A stretch of DNA of 64,000 nt from Geitlerinema sp. PCC 7407. Lineage in GTDB: Bacteria; Cyanobacteriota; Cyanobacteriia; PCC-7407. Positions 55,897 to 64,000 of the stretch are shown piece after piece (position 1 is the stretch's first letter; every line of letters starts with the position of its first letter). A program made the position numbers and the translations under genes. The notes beneath the pieces are model-generated. The model was given only the letters and a program-made list of their open reading frames with translations, had not been told where the DNA came from and did not search any database. Location of the stretch: the NCBI RefSeq assembly GCF_000317045.1, contig NC_019703.1, forward strand, positions 856,501-920,500, written 5' to 3'.

Positions 55897-57903
55897 ATGG
55901 CTTTTGTTGAAATCGACCACGTTGGCAAGATATTTGCCCTCCCAAACGGCGCTAGCTACATTGCTCTCAAAAATATTGAGCTAAAGATTCGCCAGGGTGA
56001 GTTTGTTTCGCTGATCGGCCACTCGGGCTGTGGCAAGTCGACCTTGCTGAATATGGTGGCGGGTCTCGATCGCCCCACCGAGGGCGGCGTGATCTTGGAA
56101 GGGCGCGAGATTCGGCGGCCCGGCCCCGAGCGGATGGTGGTGTTCCAAAACTATTCGCTGCTGCCCTGGCTGACGGTGCGCCAAAACATCGCCCTGGCGG
56201 TGAACTCGACCCTCAAGCACCTGCCCAAGGGGGAGCGCCGGGGCATCGTCGAACAGCACATCGACCTGGTGCATCTGCGGGCGGCGGCGGACAAGCGCCC
56301 CCACGAGCTGTCGGGCGGCATGAAGCAGCGGGTGGCGATCGCCCGGGCCCTGGCCATCCGGCCCAAGGTGCTGCTGCTCGATGAGCCCTTTGGGGCCCTC
56401 GATGCCCTGACCCGCGGCAACCTCCAAGAGCAGCTAATGCAGATCTGCCAGGAGAGCAAGGTGACCTGCATCATGGTGACCCACGATGTGGATGAGGCCC
56501 TGCTGCTGTCGGATCGGGTGGTGATGCTGACCAATGGCCCCGAGGCCCACATCGGCCAGATTCTGGAGGTGGAGCTGCCCCGGCCCCGTCATCGTCTGGA
56601 GGTGATGAACCACCCCAGCTACTACGGTCTGCGCAACGAGATTGTCTACTTCCTTAACCAGCAGAAGCGGGCCAAGCGGCGGCCGGTGCCCCAGCGCGGC
56701 GCGATCGCCCGCAATGGCCTGGAGAAGGTGAACCTGGATCTGGGCTTTTTGCCGCTGACGGACTGCGCGCCCCTGGTGGTCGCCAAGGAAAAGGGCTTTT
56801 TCCGCAAGCACGGCCTGGAAGAAGTGACCCTCAGCCGCGAGCCGAGCTGGCGGGCGATCGCGGAAGGAGTGGCGACGGGGCGACTGGACGCGGCCATGAT
56901 GGCGGCGGGCATGCCCCTGGCCATGACCCTGGGCCTGGAGGGCAAAATGCCCCTGCCCATGGTGATTGCGCTGGTGCTCAGCCGCAACGGCAACGCGATC
57001 ACCCTCGATCGTCGCTTCCAGGAGCAAGGCGTGCAGACCCTGGCCGATTTCAAGGCGGCGATCGCCGCTGAGCCTGACCAGCGCCACATCCTGGGCATGG
57101 TCCACGGTGCCTCCATGCACAACCTGCTGCTGCGCTACTGGCTGGCTGCGGGCGGCATCGATCCCGATCGCGACCTCGATCTGCAAGTCGTGTCGCCGAC
57201 CCAAATGGTGTCCAGCCTCAAGGCCGGGACCATTGACGGATTCTGTGCGGGCGAGCCCTGGAACTCCCGCGCGGTGCAAGAAGAGCTGGGCTATGTGATC
57301 GCTACGGACCTCGACATCTGGGCCGGTCACCCCGAGAAAGTCCTCGGCGTCCAGGAATCCTGGGCTCAGCGCTATCCCCAGACCCACCTGGCCCTGGTCA
57401 AGGCGCTGCTGGAGGCCTGCGAATACTGCGACGACCTCCGCCACCGCGAAGAAATCGTCCAGATCTTGGCTCAGCCCCAGTACATCGGCAGCCAGGTCAA
57501 CTTCCTGCGCCCCGGCTTCATCGATCCCTATCCCACCCGACTGGGCTCCCAAGGGCGATCGCTGCCCCGCTTCAACCAGTTCCATGTGGACCAGACCAAC
57601 TGCCCTGGCCGAGCAGAGGGGCTGTGGATTCTGACGCAGCTAGCCCGCTGGGGCGTCACCCCCTTCCCCAAAAACTGGGTGGAGATCCTCGAGCGGGTGC
57701 GCCGAGTGGACCTGTTTGGCGAAGCGGCTCGCCAGCTGGGCTGGCCTGACATGGAGCCCGATCGCAAGCCCTTTGCCCTCTTTGACGGAGTGGTGTTTGA
57801 CCCCGATGACCCTCTGGGCTACCTCGATCGCCTGGCCATCAAGGGGGAGGTGCGGGTGGAGGAAATCATCCTCGATGCGCCTGTCCCGTCCAAAGCTGCT
57901 TAG
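55897..57903 (+). CDS. nrtC: nitrate ABC transporter ATPase fused to a NrtA-like domain
   Basis: A 668-residue protein with two parts. Residues ~1-255 are the ATPase: Walker A GHSGCGKST at 41-49, signature LSGGMKQRVAIARALA, Walker B VLLLDEPFGALDAL. The C-terminal ~385 residues (LDLGFLPLTDCAPLVVAKEK and GFCAGEPWNSRAVQEELGYV) copy the NrtA fold without a signal peptide. This domain is cytoplasmic and is known in the family to mediate regulation, including ammonium inhibition. ATG 55897 (MAFVEIDHVGK) is chosen. Confidence 0.97.
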   Translation: MAFVEIDHVGKIFALPNGASYIALKNIELKIRQGEFVSLIGHSGCGKSTLLNMVAGLDRPTEGGVILEGREIRRPGPERMVVFQNYSLLPWLTVRQNIALAVNSTLKHLPKGERRGIVEQHIDLVHLRAAADKRPHELSGGMKQRVAIARALAIRPKVLLLDEPFGALDALTRGNLQEQLMQICQESKVTCIMVTHDVDEALLLSDRVVMLTNGPEAHIGQILEVELPRPRHRLEVMNHPSYYGLRNEIVYFLNQQKRAKRRPVPQRGAIARNGLEKVNLDLGFLPLTDCAPLVVAKEKGFFRKHGLEEVTLSREPSWRAIAEGVATGRLDAAMMAAGMPLAMTLGLEGKMPLPMVIALVLSRNGNAITLDRRFQEQGVQTLADFKAAIAAEPDQRHILGMVHGASMHNLLLRYWLAAGGIDPDRDLDLQVVSPTQMVSSLKAGTIDGFCAGEPWNSRAVQEELGYVIATDLDIWAGHPEKVLGVQESWAQRYPQTHLALVKALLEACEYCDDLRHREEIVQILAQPQYIGSQVNFLRPGFIDPYPTRLGSQGRSLPRFNQFHVDQTNCPGRAEGLWILTQLARWGVTPFPKNWVEILERVRRVDLFGEAARQLGWPDMEPDRKPFALFDGVVFDPDDPLGYLDRLAIKGEVRVEEIILDAPVPSKAA

Positions 57904-57927
57904 TGATTTATTCCCCCACCTCCTCCC

Positions 57928-58764
57928 ATGCAGACCCTCAAAAATGCTCACTCTGATGCTCAGTCCCACCGCTCTCAGGAGCCTTACCTGACGATCGAGA
58001 ACGTCTCGAAGTCCTTCCCAACGCCGAAGGGGCCTTATACCGTCCTTGATGGCGTGAACCTGACCCTCCAGGAAGGAGAGTTTGTTTGCTTCATCGGCCA
58101 CTCGGGGTGCGGCAAGTCGACGCTGCTGAACATGGTGTCGGGCTTTTTGCGGCCCACGACGGGTGAGGTTCGTCTCAACGGCAAGCGCATCACCAAGCCA
58201 GGTCCAGACCGCATGGTGGTGTTCCAAAACTACGCGCTGCTGCCCTGGAAGACGGCCTACGAGAACGTCTACCTGGCAGTGAATGCGGCCTATCCCCAAA
58301 AGAACAAGTCAGAGAAAGTGGCGATCGCCCGTCACCACCTAGACTTGGTGGGCCTCTCCGAGGCGGCGCACAAGCGCCCCCACCAGCTGTCCGGCGGCAT
58401 GAAGCAGCGGGTGGCGATCGCCCGGGCGCTGTCGATCCGGCCCGAGGTGCTGGTCCTGGATGAGCCCTTCGGAGCCCTCGACGCCATCACCAAAGAAGAG
58501 CTCCAAGAAGAGCTGCTCAAGATTTGGCAAGACCACCGGGCGACGGTGCTGATGATCACCCACGACATCGACGAGGCGCTCTTCCTGGCCGATCGCCTGG
58601 TGATGATGACCAACGGCCCGTCGGCCACCATCGGCGAAATCTTGGACATTCCCTTTGCCCGGCCGCGCGATCGCGCCCAGCTGATCGAGGACCCGCAGTA
58701 CTACGAGCTGCGCAACTACGCCCTTGATTTCCTCTATCGCCGTTTTGCCCATGAGGAGGACTAG
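57928..58764 (+). CDS. nrtD: nitrate ABC transporter ATPase subunit
   Basis: A 278-residue ABC ATPase that pairs with NrtC. Walker A is GHSGCGKST at 57-65, the signature is LSGGMKQRVAIARALS, and Walker B is EVLVLDEPFGALDAI. Its N-terminal ~20 residues are variable. It is 24 bases after nrtC. The regulatory domain of NrtC is absent, as expected. Confidence 0.97.
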   Translation: MQTLKNAHSDAQSHRSQEPYLTIENVSKSFPTPKGPYTVLDGVNLTLQEGEFVCFIGHSGCGKSTLLNMVSGFLRPTTGEVRLNGKRITKPGPDRMVVFQNYALLPWKTAYENVYLAVNAAYPQKNKSEKVAIARHHLDLVGLSEAAHKRPHQLSGGMKQRVAIARALSIRPEVLVLDEPFGALDAITKEELQEELLKIWQDHRATVLMITHDIDEALFLADRLVMMTNGPSATIGEILDIPFARPRDRAQLIEDPQYYELRNYALDFLYRRFAHEED

Positions 58765-58834
58765 CACCTGACCCAAGCCCCGATGGCCTGAGCCATCGCC
58801 CCGCGCCAACGCTGTTGTTATTCGAGCGAATCCC

Positions 58835-60355
58835 ATGCTTTCAGAATTGTGGTCACTCCAGGGACGCTATCGCATCCTGCACATGACCTGGTTTGCCTTC
58901 TTCCTGTCCTTTGTGGTGTGGTTCAACCTCGCCCCCCTGGCGACGACGCTCAAGGCTGACTTGGGCTTGACCACATCCCAAATTCGGACGCTGGCAATCT
59001 GCAACGTGGCCCTGACGGTGCCAGCTCGGATCATCATTGGCATGCTGCTGGACAAGTACGGGCCTCGGGTGACCTACTCGCTGCTGCTGATGTTTGCGGC
59101 GATTCCCTGTACGCTGTTTGCCCTCGCTCAGGATTTCAACACGTTGGTGATTAGCCGGCTGCTCCTCAGCATCGTGGGCGCGGGCTTTGTGATCGGCATT
59201 CGCATGGTGGCGGAGTGGTTTCCGCCCAAGGAAATCGGCCTAGCTGAAGGGATCTATGGCGGCTGGGGCAACTTCGGTTCGGCGGCGGCGGCCTTTACGC
59301 TGCCGTCGGTGGCCCTGGGCCTGTCCTTCTTGGCGGGCGGCCAAGCGAACTGGCGGCTGGCGATCGCCCTGACGGGGATTGCGGCGGCGGTGTACGGCGT
59401 CATCTACTTCTTTGGGGTCCAAGATACCCCACCCGGCAAGGTGTATCAGCGGCCCGCTCGCCACGGTGGCATCGAAGTCACCTCCCGCCGCGACTTCTGG
59501 TTCATGCTGGTGATGAATGTGCCTCTGGTGGGCGTGCTGGCGCTGCTGGCCTGGCGGCTGACCCAGGAGGGCGTCCTCGACACCACCGGCCTCGTCGTTA
59601 CGTGGGTGGCCCTGGCCGGACTCTATGGCTTTCAGGCCTCCAAAGCTTGGTATGTGAATCAGGACCTGATGCAGGGCCGCAAGCGCTACGAGGCAGGCGA
59701 TCGCTATCAGTTCAACCAGGTGGCCATTCTAGAGCTGACCTACTTTGTGAACTTTGGCTCGGAGCTGGCGGTGGTGTCCATGCTGCCAGCGTTCTTTGAG
59801 CAGACCTTTGGCCTGAACCCCAGCCAGGCGGGCATGATTGCCGCCAGCTATGCTTTCATGAACCTGATGTCCCGACCTGGGGGCGGCCTGATTTCCGATC
59901 GCCTGGGCAGCCGCAAGTGGACCATGGCGGTGCTGACGGCGGGCATGGGCCTGGGCTATCTAATGATGGGCAGCGTGACGGGGGGCTGGTGGCTACCGCT
60001 GGCGATCCTGCTGACCATGGCGTGCTCCTTCTTTGTCCAGGCCGGTGAGGGCTCGACCTTTGCCATCGTGCCGCTGATCAAGCGGCGGGTGACGGGGCAA
60101 ATCGCGGGCAACGTGGGAGCCTACGGCAACGTGGGAGCGGTGTGCTACCTGACCCTGTTTAGCCTGCTGCCCGAGGGGGCGATCGCCAACCGGATCTTCT
60201 TCCAGACCTTGGGTTTGGCGGCGCTGGTGGTGGCCTTCCTGTGCTGGTTCTTCCTCAAGGAGCCCAAGGGTTCCTTCTCGGCCCACCACGAAGGGGAAGA
60301 GCTGGAGCCTACCGTGACGGAGCCCCGACTGGTCCTGCGGGACGATCGCAACTAA
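58835..60355 (+). CDS. nrtP: MFS nitrate/nitrite permease (NNP family)
   Basis: A 506-residue permease of the nitrate-nitrite porter family (NarK/NrtP). It has about twelve transmembrane helices. The NNP signature GGWGNFGSAAAAF lies in the first half, with a second glycine-rich repeat (GNVGAYGNVGAVCYL) in the other half. The A-motif DKYGPRVTY follows helix 2. It imports nitrate/nitrite with a monovalent cation or exchanges them. It is unusual to see it directly behind a full nrtABCD set: most cyanobacteria have one system or the other. nrtP is the cyanobacterial name; narK would be equally valid. Confidence 0.93.
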   Translation: MLSELWSLQGRYRILHMTWFAFFLSFVVWFNLAPLATTLKADLGLTTSQIRTLAICNVALTVPARIIIGMLLDKYGPRVTYSLLLMFAAIPCTLFALAQDFNTLVISRLLLSIVGAGFVIGIRMVAEWFPPKEIGLAEGIYGGWGNFGSAAAAFTLPSVALGLSFLAGGQANWRLAIALTGIAAAVYGVIYFFGVQDTPPGKVYQRPARHGGIEVTSRRDFWFMLVMNVPLVGVLALLAWRLTQEGVLDTTGLVVTWVALAGLYGFQASKAWYVNQDLMQGRKRYEAGDRYQFNQVAILELTYFVNFGSELAVVSMLPAFFEQTFGLNPSQAGMIAASYAFMNLMSRPGGGLISDRLGSRKWTMAVLTAGMGLGYLMMGSVTGGWWLPLAILLTMACSFFVQAGEGSTFAIVPLIKRRVTGQIAGNVGAYGNVGAVCYLTLFSLLPEGAIANRIFFQTLGLAALVVAFLCWFFLKEPKGSFSAHHEGEELEPTVTEPRLVLRDDRN

Positions 60356-60418
60356 CCCCCAAATTTCGGCTTCCCAGCCCCCTTTGCCCCAGCTTCTTTC
60401 CTTTTTGCGGCGATCGCC

Positions 60419-60670
60419 ATGAACAATCCTTCTACCCCCGATGGATGGCTTCTGTGCCACTACATCAACACCAGCCCCCAAATTCAGCGCGTCCAGATCG
60501 CGAATTTCCCCGGCCAATCCTTCGAGCGGCTGCTGTTTCCCATGGAGCGACTGCTGTTTGACGCTCCCGCCGAGGCTGAGCTAGAAATTCAGCCCCAGCA
60601 GCGAAATCCTACGGAAGTTATCCGAATTCCCTGCGGCCAGCTGGCCCAAACTGCCTTGATTTCCGGATAG
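60419..60670 (+). CDS. DUF1830 small protein
   Basis: An 83-residue soluble protein. The patterns LLCHYINTSPQIQRVQIAN, FERLLFPMERLLFDAPAEAE and IPCGQLAQT match the cyanobacterial DUF1830 family. No catalytic residues are evident; its size suits a regulatory or adaptor protein. It sits between nrtP and narB on the same strand (63 and 73 bases away), so it should be co-regulated with nitrate uptake. A small-protein regulator of nitrite reductase (NirP1) is known in cyanobacteria, but I cannot say this is the same. Confidence 0.8.
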   Translation: MNNPSTPDGWLLCHYINTSPQIQRVQIANFPGQSFERLLFPMERLLFDAPAEAELEIQPQQRNPTEVIRIPCGQLAQTALISG

Positions 60671-60743
60671 GAATCACTCTGGTCCTCACGTAAAATCAAG
60701 CCCCTATCCCGTTTTCTGCTCTTGAGTCTTTTGGGGAGCCACC

Positions 60744-62948
60744 ATGACTGAACCCACCAAAACCCTGTGTCCTTACTGCGGCGTGGGTTGTGGCCTAGAG
60801 GTGCTACCGCCTGCCCAGCCCGGAAAGCCAACCAACCGCGACAAATACGGCAACCCGATTTGGCAGGTGCGGGGCGATCGCGCCCATCCCTCCAGTCAAG
60901 GCATGGTGTGTGTCAAAGGAGCCACGATCGCCGAGGCCATCGACAAAGACCGTCTGCGCCATCCGCTGATCCGCGACTCCCTCAACGACTCCTTTCGCCA
61001 AGCCACCTGGGAAGAAGCCCTCGATCGCATCACCCGCGAGATCCAGGCCACCCTGGCCACCCACGGGCCAGACGGCATCTGCATGTACGGTTCGGGCCAG
61101 TTCCAGACCGAGGACTACTATATCGCCCAAAAGCTGCTCAAGGGCTGTCTGGGCACCAACAACTTCGACGCCAACTCGCGCCTGTGCATGTCCTCGGCGG
61201 TCGCAGGCTACATCCAGAGTTTCGGGTCCGACGGCCCGCCCTGCTGCTACGACGACCTCGAGCAGACTGACTGCGCCTTCTTGATCGGCACCAATGCGGC
61301 GGAGTGCCACCCGATCGCCTTCAACCGCCTGCGCAAGTACCACAAGCGCAACCGCCACGTGAAGATGATCGTGGTTGATCCCCGGCGCACCGCCACGGCC
61401 GAGGCAGCGGATCTGCACCTGCCCATTCGTCCGGGTACCGACATCGACTTGCTGAATGGAATTGCCCACCTGCTGATGCAGTGGGGATGCCTGGACTTGA
61501 CGTTCCTGGATGAATGCACCACCGGATTTCCGGCCTATGCGGCGATCCTCGCCGACTATCCGCCGGAGGTGGTCGCCGAGCGCTGCGGCATCGCAGCCGA
61601 GGCGGTGGAGCTGGCAGCGCGCTACTGGGCCGACTCCAAGCGGGTGCTGTCTCTGTGGTCCATGGGAGTGAATCAGTCCTCCGAGGGGACCGCGAAGGTG
61701 CGAACGCTGATCAACCTGCACCTGATGACGGCCCAAATTGGGCGGCCGGGGGCGGGGCCTTTTTCCTTGACCGGGCAGCCCAACGCCATGGGCGGGCGCG
61801 AGGCCGGAGGCCTCTCTCACCTGCTGCCGGGCTACCGCCTGGTCAAAAATCTCCAGCACCGCTCTGAGCTAGAAGTCCAGTGGAACCTAGCGCCGGGCAG
61901 CATTTCGCCGGAGCCGGGCCGCACGGTGTGGGAAATGATCGAAGGGCTGGAACGCTCCGAGGTGGGCGTTTTTTGGGTGGCGGCGACCAATCCGGTGGTG
62001 AGCCTGCCGGACCTAGAGCGGGTGAAGGCGGCAATGCTGCGATCGCCCTTTACCGTCTATCAAGACGCCTACTATCCCACCGAGACGGCGGCCTACGCCC
62101 ACGTGGTGCTGCCAGCGGCTCAGTGGGGCGAAAAAACCGGCACCATGACCAACTCCGAGCGCTATGTAACCCTGTGTCCGGCCTTCCGCGATCCGGTGGG
62201 TTCAGCACGGCCTGACTGGGAAATCTTCGCGGAGGTGGGCCGGCGGCTGGGCTATGGGACTCACTTCGACTTTGCGGATTCGGCGGCGGTGCACCGCGAG
62301 TTTGTGCAGCTAACCCGCGATCGCGTCTGCGACATGACGGCCATCAGCTACGAGCGGCTGCGGACCGAGGGGCCGCTGCGGTGGCCCTGCTCGGAGATCA
62401 CCGGCGGAGTCTCGGTGCCTCGCCTGTACACCCAGCTGCGCTTTCCCACGCCGGACGGCCGCGCTCGCTTTGCTGCCTACCACTCGCGCGGCCTCGCCGA
62501 GCCCCCTGACCCTGCCTATCCCTGGGTGCTCACCACGGGCCGTCTGTACGGCCACTGGCACACTATGACCCGCACAGGCCGCATCGAAAAGACGCGTCAG
62601 ATGCATCCCCAGCCCTTTATTGAGATTCATCCTCGCGACGCTGCGCAGCTCGGCATCCAAGAAGAATCCTGGGTTGAGGTGCGATCGCGCCGGGGCAAGG
62701 GACGCTTTCCCGCCAAGATCACGACGGCGATCGCCCCGGGGACTGTCTTCGTGCCCATGCACTGGGGCTCTCTGTGGGCCGACGACGCCGAGGCCAACGC
62801 CCTCATGCATCCCGAGGCCTGCCCAGACTCCAAGCAGCCCGAGCTCAAGGCCTGCGCCGTGCAGCTAGCGCCCTGGACCCCGGAAGAGAGCAGTCTAGAT
62901 TCAATGGCGTCTATCAGTAGTCCTCTATCTATGTCAACTACCTATTAG
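60744..62948 (+). CDS. narB: ferredoxin-dependent nitrate reductase
   Basis: A 734-residue Mo-bis-MGD enzyme of the assimilatory NarB type, reducing nitrate to nitrite. The N-terminal [4Fe-4S] cysteines are C9, C12, C16 (CPYCGVGC) and C56 (GMVCVKG). Molybdopterin-binding stretches include [40 protein letters not shown], and the C-terminal [20 protein letters not shown]. The final ~20 residues are low-complexity serine-rich and probably not conserved. No molybdenum cofactor genes lie in the window. Confidence 0.97.
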   Translation: MTEPTKTLCPYCGVGCGLEVLPPAQPGKPTNRDKYGNPIWQVRGDRAHPSSQGMVCVKGATIAEAIDKDRLRHPLIRDSLNDSFRQATWEEALDRITREIQATLATHGPDGICMYGSGQFQTEDYYIAQKLLKGCLGTNNFDANSRLCMSSAVAGYIQSFGSDGPPCCYDDLEQTDCAFLIGTNAAECHPIAFNRLRKYHKRNRHVKMIVVDPRRTATAEAADLHLPIRPGTDIDLLNGIAHLLMQWGCLDLTFLDECTTGFPAYAAILADYPPEVVAERCGIAAEAVELAARYWADSKRVLSLWSMGVNQSSEGTAKVRTLINLHLMTAQIGRPGAGPFSLTGQPNAMGGREAGGLSHLLPGYRLVKNLQHRSELEVQWNLAPGSISPEPGRTVWEMIEGLERSEVGVFWVAATNPVVSLPDLERVKAAMLRSPFTVYQDAYYPTETAAYAHVVLPAAQWGEKTGTMTNSERYVTLCPAFRDPVGSARPDWEIFAEVGRRLGYGTHFDFADSAAVHREFVQLTRDRVCDMTAISYERLRTEGPLRWPCSEITGGVSVPRLYTQLRFPTPDGRARFAAYHSRGLAEPPDPAYPWVLTTGRLYGHWHTMTRTGRIEKTRQMHPQPFIEIHPRDAAQLGIQEESWVEVRSRRGKGRFPAKITTAIAPGTVFVPMHWGSLWADDAEANALMHPEACPDSKQPELKACAVQLAPWTPEESSLDSMASISSPLSMSTTY

Positions 62949-63035
62949 GGGATTCATAGATTTGGATCTTGCTCATTTGACCTCTGTGCTCCAAAGTGTT
63001 GATGGATTGCGTTCACCCTAGCCTCACTTTGGACC

Positions 63036-63500
63036 ATGCTGTGGCTCAGACGACTTAAAAATCGCCTCTCTCGAACTGGATCGGATGAAAACTTTCTCAA
63101 GCTCATCGAGCTGACCGAAAGCGTCGTTTCGAAAGTCCTCTCGCTGCTGATGATCGTCGTCATCTTTGTGGCGCTGATCGATCTGGCTTGGTTTTTGCTG
63201 CTAGAGCTGTTTTCGTCTCCCTACGGCTTTTTCAACCGCACGCTGATCGAAGTGTTTGGGCTCTTTTTGAGCGTGCTGATTGCCCTAGAAATTTTGGAAA
63301 ATATTACGGCTTATCTGCGCAAGCACGTGGTTCAGGTAGAGTTGGTCATCGTCACTTCCCTGACGGCAGTAGCGCGGAAAATTATCATTCTCGATCTGGA
63401 AAAGGTGTCTGGCATTGACATTGTTGGCTTGGCGGCCGCGATTTTGGCCCTGTCCCTGAGCTACTGGATCGTTCGCCATACCTCTCCCTCCTCGCACTAG
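63036..63500 (+). CDS. PsiE-like membrane protein
   Basis: A 154-residue protein with four hydrophobic helices: VLSLLMIVVIFVALIDLAWFLL, IEVFGLFLSVLIALEILENI, VELVIVTSLTAVARKIIIL, and IVGLAAAILALSLSYWIV. The EILENITAYL motif and overall layout match the phosphate-starvation-inducible PsiE family, whose function is unknown. It lies between narB and narM (87 and 26 bases away), in the same direction, so co-expression with nitrate reductase is likely. Confidence 0.82.
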   Translation: MLWLRRLKNRLSRTGSDENFLKLIELTESVVSKVLSLLMIVVIFVALIDLAWFLLLELFSSPYGFFNRTLIEVFGLFLSVLIALEILENITAYLRKHVVQVELVIVTSLTAVARKIIILDLEKVSGIDIVGLAAAILALSLSYWIVRHTSPSSH

Positions 63501-63526
63501 CGAGCCCTGCACGAAGGCTAGAAACT

Positions 63527-63979
63527 ATGACTGATTTTTTTGAGTTTGAGGCAGATTTTGTAGAGTCCCTGCGCTGCATTCCGATGCAGGTGCGCTACAA
63601 ACTAGACACCTGCGGGATCAAACTCAAGCTCGATCACTGGCTTGCCTTTAGCCAAATGGAGCGGCAGGCGATCGTCGCTCAGCCCTGCACAACGCCGACC
63701 CAGATCCAGGAGTGCCACACGCTCATTCAAGACCTGGTGCAGCAATACACGGGCGCTCCGGCCTCAGAGCTGCCGATAGAGCCAGAACCAGCATGGCTTC
63801 AGGGGGTAGAGGTGCCGGAGGCGCTGCTGACCAAGGCCCAAGCGGTGGGAGTGGCGATCGCCCCGCAGCAGTGGGCGGGCCTGACGCCGCTCCAGCGCTT
63901 TGCCTTGCTCAAGCTCAGCCGTCCCAGCCACGAAAGCCGCAACTTTTTGCCAGCGCTGCGCGAGTTTCACCTCGCCTGA
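63527..63979 (+). CDS. narM: nitrate-reductase-associated protein NarM
   Basis: A 150-residue soluble protein of the nitrate-reductase-associated family. The start TDFFEFEADFVESLRCIPMQ and the blocks VRYKLDTCGIKLKLDHWLAF and ESRNFLPALREFHLA are typical. In Synechococcus elongatus, NarM is needed for active nitrate reductase, perhaps in cofactor insertion or enzyme maturation. Its place at the end of the cluster fits. The gene is complete; the window ends 21 bases after its stop. Confidence 0.9.
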   Translation: MTDFFEFEADFVESLRCIPMQVRYKLDTCGIKLKLDHWLAFSQMERQAIVAQPCTTPTQIQECHTLIQDLVQQYTGAPASELPIEPEPAWLQGVEVPEALLTKAQAVGVAIAPQQWAGLTPLQRFALLKLSRPSHESRNFLPALREFHLA

Positions 63980-64000
63980 TCGAGCGAGGCCCCTGGTTTT

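Overview
The window is a cyanobacterial chromosome segment. The palindrome GCGATCGC (HIP1, usually extended to GGCGATCGCC) recurs throughout, in genes and between them. The gene content agrees: phycobilisome-type proteins, an SLH-porin, OpcA, ferredoxin-type nitrate and nitrite reductases, and several cyanobacteria-only hypothetical families. The DNA is moderately GC-rich and densely coded, and I see no insertion sequence, prophage or CRISPR array. A filamentous or Leptolyngbya/Geitlerinema-like strain would fit, but the species cannot be fixed from this window.

Layout. 1-2.7 kb: the 3' end of a multicopper oxidase, a lipoprotein with a Fur-like box upstream, and a leftward pair made of a divergent phycobiliprotein and a linker protein. 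3.2-10.4 kb: a pentapeptide-repeat protein, an SLH/OprB porin, and a large secreted protein with a Thr-rich stalk and Asp-rich tandem repeats. 10.4-17 kb (leftward): gyrA, lnt and a PGM1-related ATP-grasp ligase, preceded by a small membrane protein. 17.3-20.7 kb: a dsRBD-like hypothetical, a Nif3-like protein, YbaB, and an overlapping leftward hypothetical pair. 20.8-23.8 kb: a candidate pseudoknotted leader RNA ending in a terminator-like hairpin, then purH, tRNA-Ser(UGA) and a ComB-family phosphatase. 24.1-32.1 kb: a WecG/TagA glycosyltransferase, then fbp, tal, zwf and opcA (oxidative pentose phosphate genes), and a cobyrinate diamide synthase. 32.1-38.5 kb: an aldo/keto reductase, a pentapeptide/TPR protein, groEL behind a perfect CIRCE element, corA, a membrane protein, and the RNase P RNA gene rnpB. 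38.9-51 kb: mixed housekeeping genes (MFS transporter, inositol-phosphatase family enzyme, Crp-family regulator, M61 protease, host-attachment-like and TerB-like proteins, nadA, metallophosphoesterase, cupin, CPA2 antiporter).

51.3-64 kb is a complete nitrate assimilation cluster on the + strand: NtcA promoter, nirA, nrtA, nrtB, nrtC, nrtD, an nrtP/narK-type permease, a DUF1830 small protein, narB, a PsiE-like membrane protein and narM. It encodes two kinds of nitrate/nitrite importer (ABC and MFS), both reductases, and the factor needed for active nitrate reductase. Nitrate is therefore imported, reduced to nitrite by NarB and to ammonium by NirA, both using ferredoxin. A GTA-N8-TAC site with a well-spaced -10 box about 0.38 kb before nirA predicts induction under nitrogen limitation.

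The most unusual items are the structured RNA before purH, the divergent phycobiliprotein/linker pair, the repeat-built secreted protein, and the presence of both transporters plus two uncharacterised small proteins inside the nitrate cluster.
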